The notes under the pieces are model-generated. The model was not told the origin of the DNA. It searched no databases and saw only the letters and a list, made by a program, of their open reading frames with translations. A stretch of DNA of 64,000 nucleotides from Silurus meridionalis (lineage: Eukaryota; Chordata; Actinopteri; Siluriformes; Siluridae): contig NC_060906.1 of assembly GCF_014805685.1 (NCBI RefSeq), positions 9,582,346-9,646,345 of the forward strand. The letters run 5' to 3'. Made by a program: the position numbers and the translations under genes. This document shows, piece after piece, positions 30,100 through 42,228 of the stretch (positions are counted from its first letter, which is position 1; each line of letters opens with the position of its first letter).

Positions 30100-30431
30100 G
30101 ACATGTTGCTAATTAACCTAATGCAAAATATTTTTCCAGCTCTTCCATTTGAGGACCACTTACTTTTCCAGCCTTTTGTTGCCTCTGTCTCTCACTGTTA
30201 TGAGACAAGTTGCTGGCATCAATTTAAAAATGAAATTTTTTTCTTAATATGATTTTCTTATCTTAAACATTTTCTTTAACATTTTTCAGTTTAATCAACT
30301 GATATGTTTTCAATGTTCTATTATAAATAAAATGTGGTTTTATGAGATTAGCAAATCATTACATTCTGTTTTTATGTACATTTTACAGTGTTCCAATTTT
30401 TTTGGAATTGGGGTTGTATTTGCATTAAAAA

Positions 30432-30478
<47 letters not shown>

Positions 30479-30493
30479 TTTTAAGAATGTTTT

Positions 30494-30554
<61 letters not shown>

Positions 30555-30600
30555 TATTGCTTAATTTAGTCAATTTACAGAAACAGAAACAGTTGTGTAT

Positions 30601-30674
<74 letters not shown>

Positions 30675-31025
30675 CAATAGTAAAGAACTATTTTCTTTAA
30701 TCATTAAATTACACAGGTATCACTGACTTGCATGGACCATGCAAGTACATTCACTTCCTTCTTTTTTTTTTAGAAAAGAGCGTTGAGTTATTCTGTATTA
30801 ATGTTTTTTGCAATGCATTTGTTGTTGTCTTGTTTAAATGTCTGTCATTTCCAAAATTAAAAACTCTAAGAACAAGAATCATAATAATGATCCAATTAAT
30901 ACAAAGAATAACTGTTATATAGTAGCAAATTAAATGTTAATAAAAAAAAATTATAACTACTAATAACAAATAATGTATTTTTCTTCTTCTTCTTCTTCTT
31001 CTTATTCAATACATGTACATGAACG

Positions 31026-31092
<67 letters not shown>
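30100..31092. repeat. AT-repeat-rich spacer between CYP2-B and CYP2-C
   Basis: Contains (AT)n runs at about 30439-30473, 30499-30545, 30605-30667 and 31028-31092. The TTTATTGCTTAATTTAGTCA segment near 30551 duplicates 29535, indicating local slippage or duplication. The end of a TIR repeat lies near 30300-30420. No gene is visible. The long AT run at 31028 occupies the place where the B and D flanks carry the exon-1 relic. Confidence 0.7.
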
Positions 31093-31095
<3 letters not shown>

Positions 31096-31237
31096 CTTGT
31101 AAAATTCAGAATGGCTTACATAATCTCTTCCATCTGCTCCATTCCAGTGACGATTTAAGAGCTCAAACAAAACAAAGTCCAAAAAACCTTCACACCCTGA
31201 AGCAGACAAACCACCAGATTCCCAGCAATTTGCAGCA

Positions 31238-34200
31238 ATGCTCTCAAACTACTTAGTGGAATTCCTGGATATTAAAACCTGTCTTATAGGATTTTTACTT
31301 GTGCTACTACTTCTTGATATCTATAGCAACAAAAGCCCATCCAATTTCCCACCGGGACCATGGCCCCTGCCTTTTGTAGGAAACATTTTCACTGGGGTTG
31401 ACTTCAAGACGATAGACAAGGTAGACTGAAAAGACTATTTCAACATTTACTTTCTTTGTTTTTAGCCATTAAATGTCTTGGGCAAAACCGCTATTTTTTT
31501 CAAAATTAATAAATGTTTAGTATGTGTCAAAAATGTTTTTTTAATTCTAATGAAAATTTTTGTCTTTTTCCTTATTTGTCACTGTAACAGTACCATTCAC
31601 TCTTTTCTCTATCATTTCTATGTATTCTAAATCAAGCTTGCTGAGAAGTATGGAGATGTTTTCAGCCTGCGTTGGGGAAGTCAGAAAACTGTGGTTATCT
31701 CTGGACATAAAATGGTGAAGGAAGCTCTCATTACTCAGCCAGACAGCTTTGCAGACCGTCCTGTTCTCCCTCTCTTTCACAAGGTCTATAAGGGACTTGG
31801 CAAGTAAAACCTCAGTATTATATGGGGTGGGGCATGTATTTTTCTCAATGTAACCATTGTTATTGCAAATGTTATGTTTTTTACAACAACATTGTAAGGA
31901 AAATTATCTAAAAAAGTCTGGTTAAAAATACAATCAAACATTTTTAATTATTTAATTTAATTTTAAATTTTGAATTAAGAAAAACGTGAAAATTATAATC
32001 AAATGTGAATTAATAAATAAATAAAGCACATTTGAACATATTCTATTAACATGTGGCAGTGTTTTTAAGTTGCATCTGTTAATGTTTATATTCTTTTTCT
32101 GATCATGAACATCTCTTTTCTTGTATGGTTAATAATCACACAGTTCTTAGGCATTAATTAAATAAAGACTATAAATCAGCTATCATGTGAAAGTTGCAAA
32201 GCTTTGCAAGTTTTGTGTTTACTTGCTCTCTTAAACACCAAAGGGCGTCATCTTACAAACTTTACTTGGGCTTATAGATAAAGAAACCTTCCTTAAGATA
32301 GCATTAGACTTCTTTTTAGAAAGATGAGTAGAATAGTTTTGCAAAAACAAGCATAGGTCCCTGCAGTAGTGCAAGAGAGGTAGTGATATGAGATAGAACC
32401 AGTCACAAGACTACCTTCACTGTTATAAATCCTACTCAACACATCTATTTATTTGGCAGATGCCATTATCCAGAGCAACTTACAACTGAGCAGTTAAGGG
32501 TGTTGGGTCCAATCGACAAGGTATTCCAGCGTGGGGCCCCAACGTCGAGAGTCCAAAATCTCGTAGACGGATTATACAGAGGGTTGGTCCAGCACCTCAG
32601 GGGGAGGTGAATCATTAGCTGCTCTTGGGATCTCTGTGGTAGAGGGGAAAAGGCTTTTTAGGAGCGACACATGGAAAGGAGGGTGGATGCGGTACCTGAG
32701 AGGGAGAACAGCCCGATATACCGAGGACTAAACCTTGTCTCCTGTCTGGTAGGGAGGAGCTTCCTACCTCTGAGGATCTGCAGAACTTTTTGTGGTTCTA
32801 AGGGCCCTTTGTAGCTGGTGTGTGCCAACTCCCAGACTCTCTCTCGCTCTCCCAGAACTAGTGATCTACTGAGGGGACTTTGGAAGGTTCTTCCATCCAG
32901 GGGAACATGGGAGGTTGGAAGCCGAGTACACACTGAAATAGGGTCAGGCCAGTGGTTTCTTGGTGTAGGGAGTTCTGTGCGTACTCGCCCCATTAGAGGA
33001 ACCAGTTCCAGCTGTTCTCATCCTGGTGGCAGTAGGATCCAGAGGACAAGTTCACAGTAACACCAAGCAGCTTAAAGAACGCTTTCCAAATGTGGGACAT
33101 GAACGGAGGACCTCTTCTGACACTAGTTCTTCTGGGAGGCCATAATTGCGAAACACGTGCTGAAAAAGTACTTTCACTGTTTCTAGAGTTGTGGGCAGAC
33201 CTCGGAGGGGAACCAGTCTGAAGGATTAGAGAAGCGATCCACATCTACCAGAATGCAGGTGTGGCCATCCGAGTTGGGCAGATCGGTGACGAAATCAATC
33301 CCTATATGGGACCAAGGTGGTTGTCGGATTGGTAGGGGAACCAGCTTTCCCACAGGTAAGTGGCAAGGTGTCTTTGAAATAGCACAGACAGAACAGCCTT
33401 GGATGTACCTTGCCACTTCTCTGATCATTCCAGGCCACCAGAAGCAAGATCAGAGTAGCAGGGAGGCCCGACCCCAGAGCCTCATTGACTGATCTCTATA
33501 GGGGTTGACAGCAGGTACTTGGGATGAATGTCTTCACCTCAGGGCATTCTGGTGGGGTAGGTTTCGAACAGGTGGCCATCCTAATTTCCTCATCAGTATT
33601 CACACGATGGGACTGAGGATGAGGTCAGGTTCTGGGTCTGTGGGGACGTCAGGACTGTGGATCCTTGGAAGGGCATAGCGGAAGTGTGTGAAGAACAATG
33701 CCCAGCGGGCCTGATGGGGGTTTAGGCATTTTTTGCTTCCCGAAGGTATTGAAGGTTCTTGGTATCGGTGATCACAGTAAACGGGTGTGTCGCCTCTCCA
33801 GGCAGTGCCGCCACTCTTCCAGAGCCAGTTCGATGGCAAGAAGTTCATGATTCCCGATGTCATAGTTTTAGCTGAAGAAGAAGGTGCAGGGTTGTAGGCG
33901 TGGAGGGTTACCCGTATGTTGGGATAGGGCTGCTCCTACACCTGTGGACGAGGCATCCACCTCCAGTAGGAATGGGAACTGAGGATCCGGGTGTTGTAGG
34001 AGTGTGGTACTGAACCTCCGTTTGAGCTCTACAAAGGCCTCCCCAGCCTCCTGGTTCCAGGCTACGGTTTGGGCCTTGCCCTTCAGTAGTGAGGTGAGCG
34101 GGGCAGTGACCAAACTAAAATTAAATTCCGTTAGAAATTTGAAAATCCCAGGAATCATTGGAGTTTTTTTGTGGAGCCCGGACAAGGCCAGTCTACTGTA

Positions 34201-37200
34201 CACAGTATTGGTGGAACTTACACTTACATGACTTGGGTGACATGACCCCGATGTTCGGCTAGACTCCGGGAGTATATGAGGATGTCGTCAATGTACATGA
34301 TGACAAATGAATGATGGAGGAACTGTCTAAACATCTCGTTTATAAATGTCTGGAACACTGCTGGAGGAATGGAGAGCCCATACGTCATGACCTGGTATTC
34401 ATAGTACCCTGAGTGGGTGATGAATTCCGTCTTCCACTCATCGCCCTTACATATGTGCACTAGACAGTAAGCGCTATAGAGGTCTAGCTTGGTGAACACT
34501 CGGGCTCCATGGAGATCTTTTAAGGTGGCTGGGACCAAAGGGAAGCAGGTAAGGGAGTTGTGCATTTTGGGAGTTGAGATTATGATGAGTAAATACACGG
34601 CCGGAGACCCCCATCCTTTTATTCCATGAAGAAGAAGATAGAAGCCACTGGAGAAGAGGATGGGGTGATGAAGCCTTGTTTTAAGGCTTCCTGAATGTAG
34701 ACATATATTACCGCACACTCTGGGATGGATAGTGGGTAAATTCGACTCTTTTGCAGTTTGACACCTGGCATTAGGTTGATATTGCAATCCCATTTAGGCG
34801 AGTTGTAATCCCCGGGGTAGGCGAGTGGCAGCCTGCTTGCTGAACACATCCTGGAAGGACCGATACTTGGGGTGTGTGTGGGGGGGGGGGGTCCCACTTC
34901 CTTGTGGGTCCCTGGACTTTTAAATTGTGTTGAGGCCAGGGAAACTAGTGTCGGTCATAGGTTGTGCAGACAGCGATTCTGGCACTGTCGGCTCCACTCG
35001 ATAATGTCACATGGGTTTCAGGAGAACCGAGGAAAGTGTCATAAAAGCCAAGGATGCCCGAGAATGATGCTGGTGGTGGAGTGTTCTAGAACCCTGAACC
35101 GTATCTTCTCTTAATGGAACAGTCCCACTTGTAGGGGAGTACAACGGGAGTACAGTACTTCACCCAAGCACGTCCTAAAGGCTTCCCATGGATGGTGGAG
35201 CTCTCGAGTCCCTCTCTTCCAGGCCAGTTGGAGGTGCTCCAGGCATTCTTGGAAGATGAAGTTTCCAGAGGAGCCCGAATCAACAAGGTCCGGGACCAGA
35301 AAGGATAATGTAGGGCTGATGATTTTGACAAGCAATTTAGATAAATGGGCGATCTCAGATGTGAGGTTTACGGTACTCACCGATGGACATGGGGGTCTGA
35401 CAGGACATTGGCGTATATAGTGACAGGGATCTCCACAGTACAGGCATGCCCCCGCCACAAGTTGTTGCTTTTTTTCTCTCCTGGACAGTCGTTCGGTTCC
35501 AGTTCAGAGATAGACAGAACGGTAGGGTGGAGTGATGGTTTAGCTTCAAGGGGTTGACAGGCAGCCAAAAATTTAAAATACACGAGAAATAGAATATATT
35601 ATATAATTGGATAGAGTGTGATTTGCTGTCCTTACTCTTGTCATGCTGTCTCTGTCCTGTTGCTCTGAAGGTGTAGCTCTCAGTAATGGGTACCTGTGGA
35701 AAAACCAGAGGAAATTTGTCATCACAAGCCTACGCCACTTTGGTGAAGGAAGGTCTTGGAGCTGAGTATCCAGCAGGAGAGCATCTTTCTGTGTGATGTC
35801 TTCAAAGCAGAACAAGGTAAGGAGCCACTCTATAACTACTCAGGAGATTATTGATGAGGTTTCTTAGCTATTTTGTGTCCAGGAGTGTTAGTTATAAATC
35901 ATACCTGACGTATTCATCAGATTTGAAGTGGACATACCCAAACAAATAATGGTTCTATTTTATAAATCCTATGTTTGTTTCTATTTAGGTCCTTTTGATC
36001 CTCAGTTTTTCCTGAACAACGCAGTCTCAAACATCATCTCTGCACTAGTTTTTGGCCATCGGTTTGAATACCATGACCAGAATTTCCTGAATATCTTGCG
36101 TTTGGATGCTGAAGCGGTCGTTTTAGCAGGTTTTGCCCGATCTCAGGTCAGTAGGTGGAAGTTCTCAGAGAATTCTGTAATGGAATTATGTGATGCTTCA
36201 TTATGGGATGTATTAACACATACATTCACTATTGTCTTCTTTTTGTGTCCTCTGTGGCATCTGGTAGCTGTACAATGTCTTCCCTCGCCTCTTTGATTAC
36301 CTTCCCGGCCCCCATAAGACAATTTTTGACAACTACGCAAAAATAATAGAGTTCATGAAGGGAGAAGTAAGAAAACACAAGGAGGACTGGGATCCCTCAA
36401 ATCCTCGTGATTACGTTGACAATTTCCTTTTAGAAATGGAGAAGGTTTGTTTATGTTGATGATCTTATGATGAATAAATAAATAAACAAATAAATAAATA
36501 AACAAATAAATAAATAATAGGAAGAAACCAGTCATGCAAATGTTTAACACCTTTTTTAACCATTTAGAAAAAGAGTGATCCTGAAGCTGGATTTAATGTT
36601 GATACATTATTGATTGCAATGCTGGACTTGTTTGAAGCGGGGACAGAAAGCGCAGCCACTACAATGCGCTGGGGTCTATTCTTCATGATGAAATACCCTG
36701 AGATACAGAGTGAGTATTTGTGCATACACCAGTTCATAAACACCATAAAACCATGCTCACAACATGGAGAGTCTGGAAATTCTACTTACTAATTTTTGTT
36801 TTCACACGTGTGCAAATACTGCACAATAATAGCATATCTTGCACAATTTGTGCATTATTAGGAATCTATGCTGCATAATTATTTTTCAGAATAACACTTC
36901 CCCAATATTAAAGCATATATTATACTGCATGTGATACTGTGTATGGTTCTGAATAAGTGTACGGCTGTAATTTCAAACTGTATATGGTTCTGAATTTGTT
37001 TCTATTTGCTGCATAACTGTGTTTCAGAATCAGACTTTTGTATTGTGTTTTCAGAGAAAGTGCAGGACGAGATTGATAAAGTGATCGGACAGTCACGCCA
37101 GGCCAGAATCGCTGACAAAACCAACATGCCCTACACTGAAGCTGTTATTCATGAGATTCAAAGGATGGGAAACATTGTGCCTTTGGGTTTCCCAAAAATG

Positions 37201-37707
37201 GCCACTAAAGATACTGAACTGGGCGGATTCTTCATTCCAAAGGTTTGATCTTCATGAATAATAATGATTTACAAAATCTGCTTTTCAGATGATAGATTTT
37301 CTCTTTTCTTTAGGGCACAGCAGTGACTACAAACCTGTCATCTGTGCTTAATGACAAGAGTCAGTGGGAAACACCAGACACATTTAACCCTGGGCACTTT
37401 CTAGATGAACAAGGCCGATTCCTCAAGAAGGAGGCTTTCCTGCCCTTTTCAGCAGGTAGAGCAAATGTATAAAAAGAACAACTGTTAATAATAATATTTA
37501 GAACAAGACATCTCCTTTGTTTTTCCTGCAGGTAGGAGAGCATGTGTGGGGGAGCAATTGGCTCGGATGGAACTCTTCCTGTTCTTTACCTCTCTGCTGC
37601 AGAGCTTCACATTCTCTCCTTGTCCTGGAGATGAGCTGAGCTTGGAGGGACAGATGGGTTTCACATATGCACCCAAACCCTTCTGCATCTGTGTCAACCC
37701 ACGCTAA
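31238..37707 (+). pseudogene. CYP2 unit C, probable pseudogene (exon 3 frameshift; retroelement in intron 2)
   Basis: Exons: 31238-31420, 31637-31799, 35671-35816, 35989-36146, 36268-36444, 36568-36709, 37055-37242, 37314-37455, 37532-37707. Exon 3 is 146 bp, 4 bp shorter than in A, B and E. After FGEG the frame shifts and stops at once (RSWS then TGA). All other exons are open: exon 1 has an intact anchor and PPGP, exon 6 AGTES, exon 7 HEIQR and exon 9 the heme loop RRACVGEQ. Exon 2 has the GC donor. Intron 2 contains a Ty3/gypsy-type insert at about 32508-35570. Exons 5-9 are nearly identical to B, implying recent duplication or gene conversion. Apart from the 4-bp loss this would be a normal 492-residue CYP2. 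Confidence 0.85.
32508..35570 (-). mobile_element. Degraded Ty3/gypsy-type LTR retrotransposon in CYP2-C intron 2
   Basis: The minus strand carries, in gag-pol order, a CCHC zinc knuckle (about 35430), a retropepsin-like active-site region (about 35290), a reverse-transcriptase region with a YIDD box (about 34290), an RNase H-like region (33870-34200), an integrase zinc-finger/core region (33180-33430), and further integrase and C-terminal remnants down to about 32650. Frameshifts and stops separate all segments, and I cannot identify intact LTRs. It is a dead copy. Compared with unit B it replaces sequence from about 25914 to 27110 of that intron. Confidence 0.8.
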
Positions 37708-37734
37708 GAGCCCATATATATATAGTAATTATAG

Positions 37735-38142
37735 TGCATTTATAAATTATTCAGTATTAATTTTGTTATTTTTCAGCACGATACAATCCCAAAATTATTT
37801 TTTCCTCATTAATCTACAATCAGTATCCCATAATGACAAAGAGAAAACAGAATTCTAGAAATGTTTGTAAATAATTATTAATAAAAAGTATGAACTATTA
37901 CATATACAAAAGTATTGTACCTTTGCAACAACAATTAAAATTGAGCTCAGGTGCCTCCCAATTCTCTTAAATGTTGCTGAGATTTCTTTTTATTAAAAAT
38001 GTTGTGCTATAAATAAGTAACGGAAAATGTTCGAGAAATCGTCTTTCTCAGGGGATTTCGCCAATATTTGTTTGCATAATTATTATGCAATTAGATAGAT
38101 TTGATTCAAAGTAAACAAAAATCTTTAAACAAATAAAGAAAG

Positions 38143-38217
<75 letters not shown>

Positions 38218-38600
38218 CATTTAGATTTTCTTTTAAAGTCTGTAGTGGAAAGTACAGCCAGCATTCTTTGTGATGACTTTCAATAACAACTATCTTGGTT
38301 GCATGGATCTCATGCATAAAGGTCATGGCCTCCTTCAAAAGCTGATGACTTCCTCTAGTACTATTGTTTGAAGAAACCGTTTTCCAGAAACAGGCAATAG
38401 TTTTGGTAGTTCATTTTCAGCCTGTCTTTCACCCAAAAAAGTCCAACTAGCTCATAATAAATAAGAGCAGCCCACACCATTATGCCACCCCCACCTTGCT
38501 GTAATCTGACTCGAACTGTTGCTGTGTCCAGTAGTGTGGCCCAGTCTTCTGATCAATCAAGAGTTTTTCTCATTTCATCTGTCTTTAAAACCTTTGAAAC
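37735..38600 (-). mobile_element. Tc1-like transposon remnant between CYP2-C and D
   Basis: CACCATTATGCCACCCCCAC near 38475 is the complement of a Tc1 transposase motif region (GGGIMVWAAL in reverse). The upstream part (CCCATAATGACAAAGAGAAA) matches another Tc1-family leader. Broken throughout, with an (AT)n run at 38151-38211. Confidence 0.5.
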
Positions 38601-38629
38601 GGTGTATATTCTGTATGTTTTACATGACT

Positions 38630-39099
38630 CTCTGCAGCAATATATGCAGTCCTGCAGGTCGCTTAGTGTGAATTGTATAATATGATGTTCTGAGTAATGT
38701 GATCAATAAAAATGTATGCAATGATTGTGACTCTACCAAACCTTTTTGTGTAAAAGGAATGTAGAATTCAGCACTGCAATTTGCTTCCACTGGAGCAGAT
38801 TGTAAATAACTCATATCTTCCTCTGTGTTCCTTAGAGACCACAAGATTTTATCAATATAAACTGTACTGCACCCAAGCAATGTGCATAGATGTAGATAAG
38901 TTTGTTTGATGTACTATAGAGAGCTACCCAAATTCACAGTGCTCTATTTGAGAGTTCCCCAAACCACCAAGTCACAACCCAGTACCAGGGTGTGAAAAAA
39001 TTGGTACCGGGTTCCAAGAATGTTCTAGAGAAAGTGTCCATAGTTATGAGACTGTATTATTTATTGTGCATTATAATTTCCTCTTAGACCATAATAGCT
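38630..39099 (+). promoter_or_regulatory. Shared CYP2 upstream block (unit D copy)
   Basis: Collinear with the blocks at 43195-43534 (E) and 23735-24185 (B): GTGATCAATAAAAATGTATG, TGTAAAAGGAATGTAGAATT, GAGACCACAAGATTTTATC, then ACCATAATAGCTATG at the relic start. Confidence 0.55.
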
Positions 39100-39238
39100 A
39101 TGAATTTAAATACTTTGCTCAAGCTGTTTGCTTTTTAACAAATAGCTGATTTTCACTAAAGCTCTCTTGTTTATTATTTGTATGATTAAGAACTTGACCC
39201 AACTTTCCTCCAGCATCTCTGCCTTTACTGTTACTGAT
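39100..39238 (+). pseudogene. Decayed E-type CYP2 exon 1 upstream of unit D
   Basis: Aligns along its length with unit E exon 1: the ATG in TAGCTATG, CAAGCTGTTTGCTTTTTAA (E: CGAGCTGTTCACTTTTAAA), CTGATTTTCACTAAAGCTCT, CCCAACTTTCCTCCAG, and CTCTGCCTTTAC. In-frame stops are present. It lies about 200 bp before the remnant of the A/B/C-type exon 1. Confidence 0.75.
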
Positions 39239-39437
39239 GTATGGTGTTCCTAATGTAATAGCTGGTGTGTGGTGAAGAAGTCTTGGATTAAAGTGGGGTC
39301 CAGATTTAAGAAACAGGTTTTTATGCAAGATACTCCATACTCGCTACTTGCCAAATAAAACAAAACAAACTACATAAACCAAAGTACACACCCAGGAGCA
39401 GACCCACTACCACAAGACTCCCCACAAACCGCAGCAA

Positions 39438-42016
39438 TGTGTTTACTACTACTACTATTTCTTGACATCTTTAGAAATAAAAGTCCATCCAATTTCCCAC
39501 CAGGACCATGGCCACTGGGCTTGACTTCAAAACAATAAACAAGGTGATCTATAAAGACCATTTTGACATTTAGTTTTTTAACTGTACATATTATTTTTCA
39601 CTGTACCACTACCATTCACTCTTTTCTCCATGATTTGTATTTTCAAAACTAAGCTTGCTGGGAAGTATGGAGACTGTGCTGGGGACGTCAGACATTTCTG
39701 GACATAAAGTTGTGAAGGAGACTCTCGTTACTCAGTCGGACATCTTTGTAGACCGTCCAATTATCCCTCTCTTTCACAAAATCTTTAAGGGACTTGGCAA
39801 GTAAAACCTCAATAATATATGGGCTGGGGAATGTTTTCTCAATGAATAAATACTGTAGGTTTTTTTCCAGTTGTTATTAAAAATGGTTGTTTTTGATGTC
39901 AGAATCACTTCTCATCAAAAAGAGATTATTTTGGTGGCTTAACAGATTAACATTTTTAAGTAGATGGCTGGATGGTAGAAGCATTGGAATTACACTTTGA
40001 ATCAAACTTATAATCAAACAACATGCATAAATAATTGAAACTTCTTTTTAAAGATATTCAATTGACACATGACAGGGATTTTAAGGTGCATCTGTAAATA
40101 TTAATAATCTTCACAGATCATTTTTGCCAGCTAAATATTAGCTAACCTGACAGGATTTAGCTCCTGTTGCAGGTTAAGTAACAGCATATAGCAGCTATAA
40201 ATAGTTGTATAATAGTAATTTCTTTCAAAACATTGTGACATTGTCCTGAAGATTTCCTGTGCCATAAAACCTTCCATAAACATCAACGTCAATTTATTTC
40301 TAAAGAACAAAAACCCTAATCCCTCTCCATTTTTTCTTTTTGTTTCGAAAAGGTCAACAATCTCTGACCTTTTTGTTGGTTATCAACAGCACAGGATTTA
40401 ATTACATAACGTTATAAATCAGCTGTCACTTAAAAGTTGCAAAGCTTTGCAGGTTTTATGTTCACTCACTCTCTTAACCACAAAAGGGTATCATCTAACA
40501 AACTTCAGTTGAGCTTATAGATAAAAGAAACCTCCCTTAAGATAACATTCGACTTTTCTTGAAAGATAATGAGGTAATAATGAAGGACAGGTAATTGTCT
40601 ACAGCGAGCCTAAGATCGAACCAGTCACGATCCTGCATGCTTACTTTTGTCATTAGTTGCAAAATGTTTCTTCAACTGTTTCATTTTAAACCCCTTTTTC
40701 AGACTTGTGTCGCCCCATCCCATCTTCTTGTAGCCATTCCAACCTTAATTTATCCTTAACATGGTTTATATAGATAGATTTATTCATCCCAATGGGAAAT
40801 TTACAGCTTCCAGCAGTATTTACAAACACAGGCAAAAAGGCATGCAATAAATACTACAAAATACTAAATACTAAAAAGGTAAAGGTAAGTTGAAGAAAAG
40901 AGTCTGTGCAAAAAACTGAGTGTATGTTGAGTCTGTGCACAGTCTCAGTGTTTTATTGAGTCCTGTGGGACTCAAAGCGTTTTGGAGAGTTATGTGCAAA
41001 CTGGAGCATTAATGTGCATAGTGTACAGTGTGTAGTGCAGTTCAGAACAGCTGAGGAATTTCAGAACAGTGAGGAAAGTGAGCACTGATTTCCCCCACTT
41101 TTCTAACTTCCTCAACCTTATTGTATCCTTAAAATAGTATATTTCCTCAGTTTAAACATGTGATATATTCTAAAACATTTGACAATGCTCTATTGTGAAT
41201 AAAATATGGGTTTATGAGATTTTCAAATCATTGCATTCAGTTTTTGTTTACATTTTACACAGTGTCCCAAATTTTTTTGGGGAATTGGGGTTGTACATAT
41301 CACATTTGGAATTCATATTTGCCAACAACATATCATGTAATGCTTCATTATGCAATGTATTTACACTTAGATTCACCATTGTCTTATTTTTGTGTCCTTT
41401 GTGGCATCCGGTAGCTGTACAATGTCCTCCCTCGGCTCTTTGATTATCTTCCTGGCCCTCATAAGACAATTTTTGCCAACTATGCAAAAATAATAGAGTT
41501 TTTAAAAGACCTAAGAGTTGAAGAATTCAACAACAGAGTTGGATTCTTCATTTCAAAGGTTTGATCTTCATAAATAATAATGATGTACAAGACACAGTGT
41601 TCCAGATGATAGATTCTCTCATCTTTAGGGAACATCACTGACTACAAACCTGTCATCTGTGCTTAACGACGAGAGTCAGTGAGAAACACTTTTTAGATGA
41701 ACAAGGCCGATTTCTGAGGAAGGAGGCTTTCCTGCCCTTTTCAGCAGGTAGAACAAATGTGCAATGCTGTATAAATAGCTGACAAATGCGTTCAATATGA
41801 GAAGAGGTTACTGGCAATAATAATATTTAGACCAAGATGTTTCATTATTGCCTCCTGCAGGTAGGAGAGCATGTGTAGGGGAGCAGCTGGCTCGGATGAA
41901 GCTCTTCCTGTTTTTTTACATTCTCTCCTAGTCCTGGAAATGAGCTGAGCATGGAGAGACAGATGGGCTTCAAATTTTCACCCAGACCCTTATGCATCTG
42001 TGTCACCCAATGCTAA
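39438..42016 (+). pseudogene. CYP2 unit D, fossil with several exons lost
   Basis: Remnants: part of exon 1 (39438-39541, internally deleted, still with FPPGPWP), exon 2 (39654-39796, 20 bp short but with the same GC donor), start of exon 5 (41415 to about 41514) joined directly to the last bases of exon 7 (to about 41561), exon 8 (41629-41747, 23 bp short with in-frame stops), and exon 9 (41861-42016, heme loop [10 protein letters not shown] still readable but later deleted and stopped). Exons 3, 4 and 6 are absent. 40750-41115 holds an unrelated fish repeat, and 41140-41300 the end of the TIR element seen in B. Confidence 0.88.
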
Positions 42017-42228
42017 GGGCCTATCAACAGACATATATGATCTTCATCTAGCTCTCACGGATGTAATGAATTTGGGGTGTTTAAGTTGCATTATAATACA
42101 CAATTATAACAATAAACAATATATTGTTCATTTGTTTTAAAACACCTTATAATTCTCCTTTCGTTGAGAGGACGTATTACTTGAACACCTATCTTTTTGT
42201 TATATAATTAACAGTACTTTCAGGAGAC

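Noticed and set aside
34224..34793. 189-codon minus-strand frame as a host gene
   Set aside because: It is the reverse-transcriptase part of a decayed gypsy-type element, next to gag, RNase H and integrase remnants.
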